From: Caulobacter sp. 17J80-11
GTDB taxonomy: Bacteria; Pseudomonadota; Alphaproteobacteria; Caulobacterales; Caulobacteraceae
Length of the DNA: 64,000 nucleotides
Direction of reading: 5' to 3'
Assembly: GCF_014349105.1 (NCBI RefSeq)
Contig: NZ_JACSJI010000014.1
Span: 1 to 64,000 of the forward strand
Under the pieces are notes generated by a model. It saw only the letters and a program-made list of their open reading frames with translations, had not been told where the DNA came from and searched no databases. A program made the translations under genes and the position numbers. Positions 50,745-58,355 of the stretch are shown one piece after another. Within the stretch, counting starts at the first letter, position 1, and each line of letters begins with the position of its first letter.

Positions 50745-51206
50745 CTATTCAGCCGCCACAGCGGCAGCCTGAAGCTTCGCCAACGTAGTGATTGCAACCA
50801 TGTTCTTATTGTCGCGCTTTGAGTGGCGAGAGGCGCTCTGCACCGGCTCAAACGGGCCGTAATAGAGTTCCTGCCAATCGCCAGAGGAATCGACCTTCAG
50901 GCATAGGAGCAGGTCGGCTTTGCCTCGGAACCCAATCTGGGAGGCGGCGAAGTTGGTCTTCACCTGCACGGTCTTTCCGTCAGGTCGGATGGCGTCGTAG
51001 CCGTCTGCGCCCCGAGGGGCTTGGGTGAGCCCGTAGACCTCTACGGCAATGAATTCGCCGTAGTCCCCAAGCAGGTTCCCTAGGCCAGCCCATTTGAACT
51101 CAGGCGCAAGTGCCTTGAGCGTGCGTTGGCTGGCGAACAGGGATGCAAGGACGCCCTTTAGGGCTTCGATGCGTTGGGCGTTTGAGACGGTCAGTGCGGA
51201 CTGCAT
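50745..51206 (-). CDS. Putative PD-(D/E)XK-type protein with QVK motif
   Basis: This is a 153-residue protein. GDYGEFIAVEVYGL is followed by GADGYDAIRPDGKTVQVKTN, that is, a conserved Glu, then Asp, then Gln-x-Lys. This is the restriction-endonuclease fold with the common Q-x-K variant, like DUF6998 domains. It may be the nuclease part of a small restriction-like unit or an inactive binder. No partner methylase is present. It starts MQSALTVSNAQRIEALKG. Confidence 0.65.
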   Translation of the reverse strand: MQSALTVSNAQRIEALKGVLASLFASQRTLKALAPEFKWAGLGNLLGDYGEFIAVEVYGLTQAPRGADGYDAIRPDGKTVQVKTNFAASQIGFRGKADLLLCLKVDSSGDWQELYYGPFEPVQSASRHSKRDNKNMVAITTLAKLQAAAVAAE

Positions 51207-51215
51207 AACGCCAAG

Positions 51216-51464
51216 CTAGCGAGCGAAGTCTCGCTCATCAAAGGCTGTTGGCGTGCGGCTGCACCGCTCTGCGATCACCTGATCCGCTTCTCGTCCGTCA
51301 CTTAGACGAGGGTAGGACCGAATTCCGTAAAAGTAGGACCTGCCTTTAGTTTCGCAGAGGAGGCGCTCAGCGCGAGCCCTTTGACCGCGCTCATGCAGCC
51401 CTTGAGCAGCGAACCCAATGCCGACGACGACCGCGCAGAGGCCCGCTCCGACTAGAATTCTCAT
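51216..51464 (-). CDS. Small membrane-anchored protein at island 2 right end
   Basis: This 82-residue protein begins MRILVGAGLCAVVVGIGF (one hydrophobic segment), followed by a basic-polar tail with two cysteines (LLCETKGRSYF, AERCSRTP). An ATG 18 bases upstream is possible. It lies ten bases upstream of the QVK gene on the same strand. The displaced tRNA promoter at 51674-51701 points towards it. Confidence 0.55.
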   Translation of the reverse strand: MRILVGAGLCAVVVGIGFAAQGLHERGQRARAERLLCETKGRSYFYGIRSYPRLSDGREADQVIAERCSRTPTAFDERDFAR

Positions 51465-51527
51465 CCCGACCGTCCACGGCAAACCGATAACGCCGCTACG
51501 CTATCCGGTTTCGGGCGGCATGGCAGC

Positions 51528-51586
51528 GGTTTACGCGCTGAGCGTAACCCATTGATCCATTGTGGTCGGATTTTGGGGTGGTTTAC
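51528..51586. repeat. Probable arm-type sites, right end of island 2
   Basis: GGTTTAC occurs at 51528-51534 and 51580-51586. The same heptamer occurs twice at the left end beside the integrase gene. The 62 bases from 51580 are mirrored in the internal att at 47763. Confidence 0.5.
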
Positions 51587-51618
51587 GGCTAAGTCGCTGA
51601 AAACGCTAATCTTCCGCT

Positions 51619-51658
51619 AGCTTGGGAAGCTGACGTTCTACCTCTGAACTACACCCGC
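51619..51658. repeat. Right att of island 2 (stranded tRNA-Gly 5' half)
   Basis: This is the 40-base exact repeat of 41656-41695: the original 5' half of tRNA-Gly from its first base through the anticodon loop. It lacks the 3' half, so it cannot make a tRNA. The host sequence resumes at 51659. Confidence 0.92.
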
Positions 51659-51673
51659 GTCCGGAGAGGCGCG

Positions 51674-51701
51674 AACTTAGCGGATCGGGCGGCGGCTGCA
51701 A
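51674..51701 (-). promoter_or_regulatory. Probable original tRNA-Gly promoter, now displaced
   Basis: On the minus strand TTGCAG, 16 bases, TAAGTT, ending 15 bases before the first tRNA base. This fits a sigma-70-type promoter and the normal tRNA start distance. It now transcribes only the tRNA half and then reads into island 2. Confidence 0.6.
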
Positions 51702-51716
51702 GCGGGCCGGCGCGGG

Positions 51717-51739
51717 AAAAGCCGCGCCGGCCGCGCTTT
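51717..51739 (-). terminator. Possible terminator after the TraB/GumN gene
   Basis: On the minus strand a GC-rich imperfect hairpin on GCGCGGCCGGCGCGGC is followed by TTTT. It lies directly after the TraB/GumN stop and before the displaced tRNA promoter. Confidence 0.5.
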
Positions 51740-51743
51740 CGGG

Positions 51744-52658
51744 TCAGAGGCGCGTGGCCTTGACGCCGCGCTTCTTCAGCTGGGCCTGGACGCTGTCGGG
51801 GCCGGCCAGGTGGCCGCCGCCGACCGCGATCAGCTGGGTGCCCGAGCCCTTCAGGATGGTCTGGATCTGGTCGGCCCAGCGGATGTTGCGCTGGGTCAGC
51901 AGGCGGTCGTAGAGCTCCGGCGCGTCGGCCTTCATCTCGGCGTTCATCACCTTGGCGATGGTGTCGACGTCGCCGGCTTCCCAGGCCTTGGCCAGCTTGT
52001 CGAGGATCTCGACGCCCTCCGACGCGTCGTCCAGCGACTGGACCAGGAAGTCGATCTGGTCGGCTTCCGGCAGGTCGGCGAACAGGCGGATCTGCTGCTC
52101 CATGGTCTCGAAGCCCTTGACCGTGTCGCCTTCCTTGTCGGCCTGCGCCTTGATCAGCTTGTCGACGCCGTTGTTCGGATCGAAGCCGGCGGCCTGCAGC
52201 GGGATGACGTTGAACAGCAGGCCCGCGTACCAGGGGCGCAGCGTCTCGAGCGCGGCGGGGTTCACGCCGTACTTGGCCGCCACGGTGGCCAGCTTGGCGT
52301 TCTGCTCGGGCGTCAGCTTGGCGGACAGCGGCTTGGCCGGGTCGATGCCATACTTCTGGACCAGCGGGCCCATGGCGGCCGGATTGTCGACGTCCACCAT
52401 CTCCAGCCACAGTTCGTGAGAGTCGGCGATGGCCTTTTCGATCTTGGGCGTGCGCCAGACGGTGTCGGACTTCAGCAGGTGGACGGTGCCGACCAGGTAG
52501 ATGGTGGAGTCCTTGTCCTTCACGACCCAGACGGCGGGTTCGGCCTGGGCGGCGCCGGCCAGCAGGGAGGCGGAGGCGAAGACGCCCAGCGCCAGGCCGG
52601 CGGTGCGGTTGGCGATCGGGGCCGCGGCGGCGCGGACTTTGGAGAGCAGGGCGTGCAT
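51744..52658 (-). CDS. TraB/GumN family protein
   Basis: This 304-residue exported protein belongs to the TraB/GumN (PF01963) family, related to Tiki-type metalloproteases. A signal peptide ends at AQA. The metal motif is YLVGTVHLLK near the start, and IAVGGGHLAGPDSVQAQL near the end carries the second histidine. Its cellular substrate is unknown. The HTH and membrane-protein genes lie upstream on the same strand. Confidence 0.9.
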   Translation of the reverse strand: MHALLSKVRAAAAPIANRTAGLALGVFASASLLAGAAQAEPAVWVVKDKDSTIYLVGTVHLLKSDTVWRTPKIEKAIADSHELWLEMVDVDNPAAMGPLVQKYGIDPAKPLSAKLTPEQNAKLATVAAKYGVNPAALETLRPWYAGLLFNVIPLQAAGFDPNNGVDKLIKAQADKEGDTVKGFETMEQQIRLFADLPEADQIDFLVQSLDDASEGVEILDKLAKAWEAGDVDTIAKVMNAEMKADAPELYDRLLTQRNIRWADQIQTILKGSGTQLIAVGGGHLAGPDSVQAQLKKRGVKATRL

Positions 52659-52693
52659 GGCCGTGTCAGCTTTCTCGACGATGGGGACGGAAT

Positions 52694-52909
52694 TCAGGCG
52701 TTGGGGGAGGATCCGGCGGCCTCGTCCTCGAACACGGCTTCGACGGCCAGTCCGAACACGCGGGCGATCTTGAAGGCGAGCGGCAGGCTGGGATCATACT
52801 TGCCGGTCTCGATGGCGTTGACGGTCTGGCGCGAGACCCCGAGCCGCCCGGCGAGGTCCGCCTGGCTCCAGTCGCGTTCGGCGCGCAGCACCCTGAGGCG
52901 GTTCTTCAT
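52694..52909 (-). CDS. Small XRE-type regulator
   Basis: This 71-residue HTH protein (MKNRLRVLRAERDWSQADLA, then SRQTVNAIETGKYDPSLPLA) belongs to the YozG/DUF-partner group of small XRE regulators, often encoded next to a small multi-pass membrane protein. That partner is upstream here, with a four-base gap. The pair is a common chromosomal arrangement and may respond to the membrane state. Confidence 0.9.
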   Translation of the reverse strand: MKNRLRVLRAERDWSQADLAGRLGVSRQTVNAIETGKYDPSLPLAFKIARVFGLAVEAVFEDEAAGSSPNA

Positions 52910-52913
52910 CGGC

Positions 52914-53333
52914 TCACCGGCGCGCCAGCCACCAGCCGGCCCAGGCCACGCCGTAGCCGACCGTCTGGCAGACGATGCAGGCCAGCACGCCGGTGGCGAA
53001 CAGGCCGGCGTCGCCGGACAAAGGCGCCAGGTCGCGGAGGGGGATGGCCGGGGTGCGCTGCAGGACGATGGCGACGCCGCCGGCGAGGCCCAGGCCGATC
53101 GATCCGCCCCAGTACCAGGCGAACTTGTGGGCCTCGCGGGCGGCTTCGTCGACCGTGCGCCACCACTGCACGCAGTACTTCAGCGAGAGGCCGGCGATCC
53201 CGGCGGCGACCAGGGCCAGGCCCAGGTCGACGAAGCCGGTCGCGGCGCGCGCGTGCTGCACGGCCATGATCACGCCGGCGATCGTCGCGAGCGCCAGCGA
53301 CGCGGTCAGGGCGAGGTTCGCCTTGCGGTTCAC
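52914..53333 (-). CDS. Four-helix membrane protein paired with XRE regulator
   Basis: This is a 139-residue inner-membrane protein with helices at about residues 8-26, 36-54, 70-92 and 110-135. Between helices two and three is WWRTVDEAAREAHKFAWYWG, typical of the small membrane partners of XRE regulators. It starts MNRKANLALTASLA. Function unknown; sensory partner to the HTH protein is inferred from the tight gene order. Confidence 0.82.
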   Translation of the reverse strand: MNRKANLALTASLALATIAGVIMAVQHARAATGFVDLGLALVAAGIAGLSLKYCVQWWRTVDEAAREAHKFAWYWGGSIGLGLAGGVAIVLQRTPAIPLRDLAPLSGDAGLFATGVLACIVCQTVGYGVAWAGWWLARR

Positions 53334-53449
53334 GGGCGGGCTCCGGGGAAAGTCATGTCAAGGCTCCTTGGCGTCGTGACAAGGAGGCTTTACAGCTTGG
53401 CGCGCGAGCGTGTCAAGCGAGCTTGTCACAATGACCAGGGTGCTTGTCT

Positions 53450-53923
53450 TCAGCCGGCCTCGACGCGCACGACCGGCTCGACCCGGACCGGCGCGGTCAG
53501 CGAATTGGCGATGAAGCACTTCTCGTGCGCCTGCGCGTGCAGGGCCTGCGCCACGGCCGGATCGCCGGCGCGGATCGTCACCTCGGGACGCAGCACGAAG
53601 GCTTCGAAGCGGCCGCCGCCGTCGGCGTCCTCGACCATCTCGCCCTCGGCGCGGTCGACATAGGCGCTCACCGTCACCCCGTTCACGGCGCACAGGTGCA
53701 GGTACCAGAGCTTGTGGCAGGCGCTGACCGCGCCGACCAGCAGCTCCTCCGGGTTCCAGCGGCCCGGGTCGCCCCGGAAGGCCGGGTCGGCGGAGCCCGG
53801 GATGGGCGGCTTGCCGGCGGCGGCGATCTGATGGTCGCGGTCGTAGGCGTCGTAGCGGGACGTGCCGGCGCCGCGGTCGCCGGTCCATTCCACGGTCACG
53901 GCGTAGCGGTGGGTGCGGGGCAT
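53450..53923 (-). CDS. OsmC-family peroxiredoxin-like protein
   Basis: This 157-residue protein has OsmC/Ohr fold marks: NPEELLVGAVSACHKLWYLH with the first cysteine and EKCFIANSLTAPVRVEP with the second. The pair reduces organic hydroperoxides in the family. AGGAG eight bases upstream sets the start at 53923 (MPRTHRYAVTVEWTGDRG); a longer frame upstream is not used. Confidence 0.9.
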   Translation of the reverse strand: MPRTHRYAVTVEWTGDRGAGTSRYDAYDRDHQIAAAGKPPIPGSADPAFRGDPGRWNPEELLVGAVSACHKLWYLHLCAVNGVTVSAYVDRAEGEMVEDADGGGRFEAFVLRPEVTIRAGDPAVAQALHAQAHEKCFIANSLTAPVRVEPVVRVEAG

Positions 53924-54027
53924 GTCGCGCTCCTGGCGGGTCGGAATGTCCCCCTGTCGCGACATAGGCCGCCGGTGTCGAGACCTTTGCGATGGACCCG
54001 GCTCCGCGGGAGCCGAGCCCACGCGAC

Positions 54028-55047
54028 CTATCGCCAGCCCCGGAAGTGCTTGGACAGCTTCAGGCCCTGGCGCTGGTAGTGCGAGCCGTCCTGGCCGTAG
54101 AGGCGGGTGGGCCGGTCGGTCAGCGGTTCGTAGACCAGCCGCGCCACCGTCTGGCCGTCCTCCAGGATGAACGGGGTCTCGCGTCCGCGCACCTCCAGCA
54201 CCCCCCGCGAGCCCTGGCCGGCCGCCTCCTCGGTGCCGAAGCCCGGGTCGAAGAAGCCGGCGTAGTGGACGCGGAATTCGCCCACGGCCGGGTCGATCGG
54301 GATCATTTCGGCCGCTTCCATGACCGGGATCTCGACCGTGTCCTTGGAGGCGAGGATGTAGAACTCGCCCGGATCCAGCAGCAGCTCGCCCCGGCGCGCC
54401 TCAAGCGGCTGCCAGTAGTCGCTGGGGTCGTGGCCGTCCTCGTGGTCCAGGTCGACGACCGGCGCGTGTCGGCGGGCGCGGAAGCCGACCAGCTCGCCGG
54501 TCAGGTCGACGCCGACGTCGCGCACCGACAGGCGCGGCGGATTGCCCGCCTTCAGGCGCAGCTGGTTCATGCGCGTGCCGGTGCGGGCCAGCACCGAGAA
54601 GGTCTGGGGCGCGATCTCCATGTAGAGCGGGCCCTCGTAGCCGGCCTCGACGTCGTCGAAGGCGCGGCCGCGGTCGGTCAGCAGGCGCACGAAGACGTCG
54701 ACCCGGCCCGTGGAGCTCTTCGGGTTGGCGCGGGCGCACACGCCCGGCGGCAGAGCCACGCGCTCCTGCAGTTCGGCGATGTAGACGCAGCCGCGCTCGA
54801 ACACCGCGCCCTTGGTCAGGTCCAGCTCGTGCATGGCCACGTCGGGCACGCGCTCCAGCACGCGCCGGGCGCCCGGCAGGAAGGAGGCGCGCACGCGCCA
54901 GGCGCGCGCGCCGAGCCTCAGGTCGAGGCTGGCCGGCTGCACCTGGTCGGAATCGAACGGCGTCTGGGAGGTGATCGCGCCCTGGGCGATCAGGTCCTCG
55001 ATGGATTGGCAGGGGAGAATCCCCGCCGAGTGGGCGTGAACGGTCAT
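54028..55047 (-). CDS. dcd: 2'-Deoxycytidine 5'-triphosphate deaminase, long form
   Basis: This 339-residue protein is the long, alphaproteobacterial type of dCTP deaminase, with two dUTPase-like halves. It supplies dUTP for thymidylate synthesis. Conserved parts are QVQPASLDLRLG, ANPKSSTGRVDVFVRLLTD and HYAGFFDPGFG. It starts MTVHAHSAGILPCQSIEDLI at 55047. It is divergent from apaG. Confidence 0.92.
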   Translation of the reverse strand: MTVHAHSAGILPCQSIEDLIAQGAITSQTPFDSDQVQPASLDLRLGARAWRVRASFLPGARRVLERVPDVAMHELDLTKGAVFERGCVYIAELQERVALPPGVCARANPKSSTGRVDVFVRLLTDRGRAFDDVEAGYEGPLYMEIAPQTFSVLARTGTRMNQLRLKAGNPPRLSVRDVGVDLTGELVGFRARRHAPVVDLDHEDGHDPSDYWQPLEARRGELLLDPGEFYILASKDTVEIPVMEAAEMIPIDPAVGEFRVHYAGFFDPGFGTEEAAGQGSRGVLEVRGRETPFILEDGQTVARLVYEPLTDRPTRLYGQDGSHYQRQGLKLSKHFRGWR

Positions 55048-55149
55048 CGGGGGGACCCTCGCCGAGGCGAGGCGTTCGGGCAAGCCCCGCACGCGGCGAA
55101 AGGCGCAGGCCGCTTGACCGCCGCCGCGGGTCTCTCGATCTAACGGGGG

Positions 55150-55548
55150 ATGAGTCACGTTTACGAAGCGCAGACCCGGGGCCTGGTGGTCCGGGTCTCC
55201 CCCGAGTACCTGCCCGAACATTCCGACCCCGAGGCCGGGCGCTGGTTCTGGGCCTACACCATCGAGCTCGAGAACCGCGGCGAGGACGTCGTGCAGCTGA
55301 TCTCCCGACACTGGGTGATCACCGACGCGCGCGGCAAGGTCGAGGAGGTCGAGGGCCTGGGCGTGGTCGGCGAGCAGCCGATCCTGAACCCGGGCGAAGC
55401 CTACCGCTACACCTCCGGCTGCGCGCTGGAGACCACCTCGGGCGTGATGGTCGGGACCTACCGCATGGAGGTGGACGGCGGCTGGTTCGACGCCGCTATA
55501 CCGGCCTTTTCGCTGGACCTGCCGGGCCTGCGCCGCACGGTGAACTGA
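55150..55548 (+). CDS. apaG: ApaG (Co2+/Mg2+ efflux-associated) protein
   Basis: This 132-residue immunoglobulin-like protein has the ApaG motif set: ENRGEDVVQLISRHWVITD, GVVGEQPILNPGEAYRYTSG and GTYRMEVDGGWFDAAIPAFS. The role is debated (nucleotide binding; metal efflux in enteric bacteria). It is an intact single gene between dcd and a proline-rich secreted protein. Confidence 0.95.
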   Translation: MSHVYEAQTRGLVVRVSPEYLPEHSDPEAGRWFWAYTIELENRGEDVVQLISRHWVITDARGKVEEVEGLGVVGEQPILNPGEAYRYTSGCALETTSGVMVGTYRMEVDGGWFDAAIPAFSLDLPGLRRTVN

Positions 55549-55672
55549 GGCCCCTAGGCCCCGTGGTTCTATGCCCTTAGGTCCGGAAGAACAGGGAACG
55601 GCGGGGTAGGCGCCGCGTTCGCTTCTGTGGGGCGGACGCATCGCAGAGCCCGTTGGGCTCAGGAGGCGCCAA

Positions 55673-56062
55673 ATGCGACGGAAGGCCCTTTTGGGCGTCG
55701 TCGTCGCCGCGGTTCTCCCGCTGGCCATACCTGCGACCAGCTACAGCCAGACGCCGGCTCCCGCGCCGGCGCCCGTAAGGAAGCCTCAGGCGACAAACAT
55801 CCAGCCGCAGTGGAAGGTTCAGCCGACGCCCGCGCCGGCGCCGGCGGTCGAGCCCGCGGCCCCGCAGGTCACCGCGCCGGCCACGCGCGGCTACACCACC
55901 AGCGAGTTCGAGGAGCTGCTGAAGCCGACCGAGTGGCCGCGGGTGGATCCGATCCGGGGCAATCCGAACACCAATCCGCAGCGCCAGGACAACGACTACG
56001 GCCTGGACTCGGCGCCGGCCTATGAATCGACCCGCCCGGAAAACCCGCTGGGACCCTACTGA
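55673..56062 (+). CDS. Secreted proline-rich protein
   Basis: This 129-residue exported protein has a signal peptide ending SYSQ and a proline-alanine-rich middle (TPAPAPAPVRKPQATNIQPQ). The end (YTTSEFEELLKPTEWPRVDP) is polar. No family recognised; it may be a small envelope protein. Its stop region overlaps the convergent lytic transglycosylase gene by seven bases. Confidence 0.65.
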   Translation: MRRKALLGVVVAAVLPLAIPATSYSQTPAPAPAPVRKPQATNIQPQWKVQPTPAPAPAVEPAAPQVTAPATRGYTTSEFEELLKPTEWPRVDPIRGNPNTNPQRQDNDYGLDSAPAYESTRPENPLGPY

Positions 56063-57351
56063 GGCGCGCCGGCCGCCGGCAGGGCGGCTTGGGCCCGCAG
56101 CCGGCCGACCAGCTCGGCGGTGAGGTAGCCGTCGGCGACCAGGCCGTTGGACTTCTGCCAGGCGCGCAGCGCCGTGCGGGTGCCGGCCCCGATCACCCCG
56201 TCAACGCCGCCCGGGTCGAAGCCGAGCTGGGCGAGGGCCTGCTGGGCGGCGTAGCGGTCGTCCTTCGACAGCGGCTGCTCGACCGGCCAGGCGCGGCTCA
56301 GCCCCGGCTTGCCCTGCATGCGGTCGGCCAGTTGGCCGATGGCGAGCGCGTAGGCGACCGAGTTGTTGTACTTGCGGATCACGAAGTGGTTCGGGAACAG
56401 CAGGAAGGCTGGGCCCTGCGCGCCGGCCGGCAGCAGCAGGCTGGCCTGGGCGGCCTGGTCCTTGGCGGTCCAGTAGCTGCCGTCGGCGCGCTTCACGCCG
56501 CGCGCGCCCCACTCGGACGGGGTCAGCTTGTCGCTCTCGGCGACCGAATAGTCGAAGCCCGCCGGCAGGGTGACTTCCACCGCCCAGCTTTCGCCCGGAC
56601 GCCAGCCGGCGGTGGCCAGCAGGTTGGCGGCCGAGGCCAGCGCGTCGGCGTCGGAGGTCCAGATGTTCGGCCGGCCGTCGCCGTCGAAGTCCTGGGCCAG
56701 CTTCAGATAGTTTTCGGGGATGAACTGGGTCTGGCCCATCGCCCCCGCCCACGAGCCGGTCAGGCGCGAGCGCGGGATGCCGTGGTCGCGGATGATGGTC
56801 AGCGCGTCCAGCAGCTGGCCCTCGGCCCAGTCGCGGCGGCGGCCGTCCCAGGCCAGGGTCGCGAAGGCGCGCACCACGTCGAAGTCGCCCTGCACCTTTC
56901 CGAAGGCGCTCTCCTGGGCCCAGATGCCGATCAGGATCTCGATCGGCACGCCGTAGCGCTGCTCGATCGGCCCGGCCCAGCCGGAGGTGTCGCGGCGGCG
57001 CACGCCTTCGGCGACCCGGTCGGCGCTGACCGCGGTCTGGACGTAGCTGCCGATCGGCTTGGAGAATTCGGGTTGCTTGCGGTCCAGCGCGACGATGCGG
57101 TCGTTGGGCGTCAGGCCGCCCAGCTCGCGTTCCAAGAAGGCGCGGTCGAAGCCCTTGGCCGTCGCACGGCTGATGAAGTCGTCCTTCCAGGCCAGGAAGG
57201 AGGCGGGCGCGGCGGCGGGCGCGGCCGGGACCGGGGCTTCGGCGGCCGGGGGAATCGGGGCGGCCGGAGTCGGCGGCGGAACCGGGGTCGTGGAGGTGAC
57301 CGCGGGGGCGCAGGCGCTGAGCAGCAGCGGCAGAAGAAGGCGGCGACGCAT
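56056..57351 (-). CDS. Lytic murein transglycosylase, MltB type
   Basis: This 431-residue lipoprotein (LLLSACAP) cleaves peptidoglycan glycan strands. A proline-alanine linker precedes the SLT_2 domain with the catalytic glutamate in IWAQESAFGKVQGDFD and GAMGQTQFIPENYLKLAQDF. The C-terminal peptidoglycan-binding domain is LSKDDRYAAQQALAQLGFDP onward. It is complete for the family. Confidence 0.93.
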   Translation of the reverse strand: MRRRLLLPLLLSACAPAVTSTTPVPPPTPAAPIPPAAEAPVPAAPAAAPASFLAWKDDFISRATAKGFDRAFLERELGGLTPNDRIVALDRKQPEFSKPIGSYVQTAVSADRVAEGVRRRDTSGWAGPIEQRYGVPIEILIGIWAQESAFGKVQGDFDVVRAFATLAWDGRRRDWAEGQLLDALTIIRDHGIPRSRLTGSWAGAMGQTQFIPENYLKLAQDFDGDGRPNIWTSDADALASAANLLATAGWRPGESWAVEVTLPAGFDYSVAESDKLTPSEWGARGVKRADGSYWTAKDQAAQASLLLPAGAQGPAFLLFPNHFVIRKYNNSVAYALAIGQLADRMQGKPGLSRAWPVEQPLSKDDRYAAQQALAQLGFDPGGVDGVIGAGTRTALRAWQKSNGLVADGYLTAELVGRLRAQAALPAAGAPQ

Positions 57352-57552
57352 GGTTAAGACCCTAACCGCGGATGCGGCGGCGCTTCAATCACAAGGCCGC
57401 GAACGGTTGCGGCATAAAGGCGGGGTTGCAGCAACGGCGCCACGGCCCCGCCGGCGTTGACTCTCGCGCCGCCCGCCCCTATACCCGCGCGCTCATCCCG
57501 CTCGGCGCTGCAAAGGCGACGGCGGGTTCCTGTTTTTTGAGGCGCGAGAACG

Positions 57553-57678
57553 ATGAAGGTCCGCAGCTCCCTGAAGTCGCTGAAAACCCGTCACCGGGAC
57601 TGCAAGGTCGTGCGCCGTAAAGGCCGCGTCTACGTGATCAACAAGACCGACCCGCGCTTCAAGGCCAAGCAGGGCTGA
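57553..57678 (+). CDS. rpmJ: Ribosomal protein bL36
   Basis: This 41-residue protein reads [20 protein letters not shown] and ends DPRFKAKQG. This is the longer, zinc-site-poor bL36 type found in alphaproteobacteria. It starts with ATG after GCGAGAACG. A terminator follows, so it is transcribed alone. Confidence 0.96.
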   Translation: MKVRSSLKSLKTRHRDCKVVRRKGRVYVINKTDPRFKAKQG

Positions 57679-57719
57679 GATCGCTCGCGCGCTACGGCGC
57701 GCGTGACCGGGATCGAACA

Positions 57720-57747
57720 GGCCGCGGGCTGACGCTCGCGGCCTTTT
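57720..57747 (+). terminator. Intrinsic terminator after rpmJ
   Basis: GGCCGCG, a ten-base loop, CGCGGCC and TTTT. Confidence 0.85.
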
Positions 57748-57766
57748 CGCGTTTCCAATCCGTCGC

Positions 57767-58231
57767 TCAGCGGCAGGGCCGCACCCGGCCGTCGCGATCG
57801 ACCCAGGTGTCGGTGCGCGGGTCGTAGTCCCGGTACTGGGAATAGCAGTAGTCGACATGCCGCGGGTCGGGGCGGGGGCCGACGCCGTCGCCCACGCCCT
57901 TCCAGCGGTTGGCGCCCGAGCCTGTGTCGTAGCCGTCGCCCCAGCCGTCCGAATAGCCGTCGCGATAGCCGTGCCGGTAGGCGCGGCGGTCATAGCCGTA
58001 GCCGCGGCCGTATCGCCCGTCGCCGACATAGTCGTACGCGCCGCCGCGGTCGTCGTAGGTGTAGCCGCGCGCCTTGCAGTGCCCGCGCGTCGACCAGTAG
58101 TCGCACGTCGATCTGTGGCCGTAGTCGTCCGCTTCGATCTGATCGACGTAGCCGCCGGCGATCGCCGGGAACGCGCTCAGGCTGGCGCTCAGGCCCAGGG
58201 CCGCCGCGGCGGCGGCCAGCGTCATGCGCAT
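57767..58231 (-). CDS. Secreted BA14K-like protein
   Basis: This 154-residue protein has a signal peptide (ending PAIAG), a Tyr/Gly/Asp-rich middle (YVGDGRYGRGYGYDRRAYRH) and a C-terminus CYSQYRDYDPRTDTWVDRDG with a final Cys, like the end of BA14K proteins. Those are small envelope proteins, some immunoreactive. A second ATG six bases in is possible. Convergent with rpmJ. Confidence 0.7.
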   Translation of the reverse strand: MRMTLAAAAAALGLSASLSAFPAIAGGYVDQIEADDYGHRSTCDYWSTRGHCKARGYTYDDRGGAYDYVGDGRYGRGYGYDRRAYRHGYRDGYSDGWGDGYDTGSGANRWKGVGDGVGPRPDPRHVDYCYSQYRDYDPRTDTWVDRDGRVRPCR

Positions 58232-58322
58232 GGGAAAGCTCCTCCGGTCCGTCCCGAAGAAGAATAACGCCGGTACGCGGAGTTTGGGTCCCGCTTCGAC
58301 AGCAAAGCTTCGTGATCGCCGT

Positions 58323-58353
58323 CTTCCCTTCTCCCGCGAGGGGAGAAGGGAAG
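58323..58353. repeat. Single palindromic repeat unit
   Basis: CTTCCCTTCTCCC, GCGA loop, GGGGAGAAGGGAAG. Same core as the pair at 20738-20908. It stands just after the M23 peptidase stop (minus strand), where it could act as a terminator. Confidence 0.65.
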
Positions 58354-58355
58354 CC

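Noticed and set aside
51619-51658. A second tRNA-Gly gene at the right end of island 2
   Set aside because: Only the 5' half is present; the T arm and 3' acceptor are missing, so it is an att repeat.
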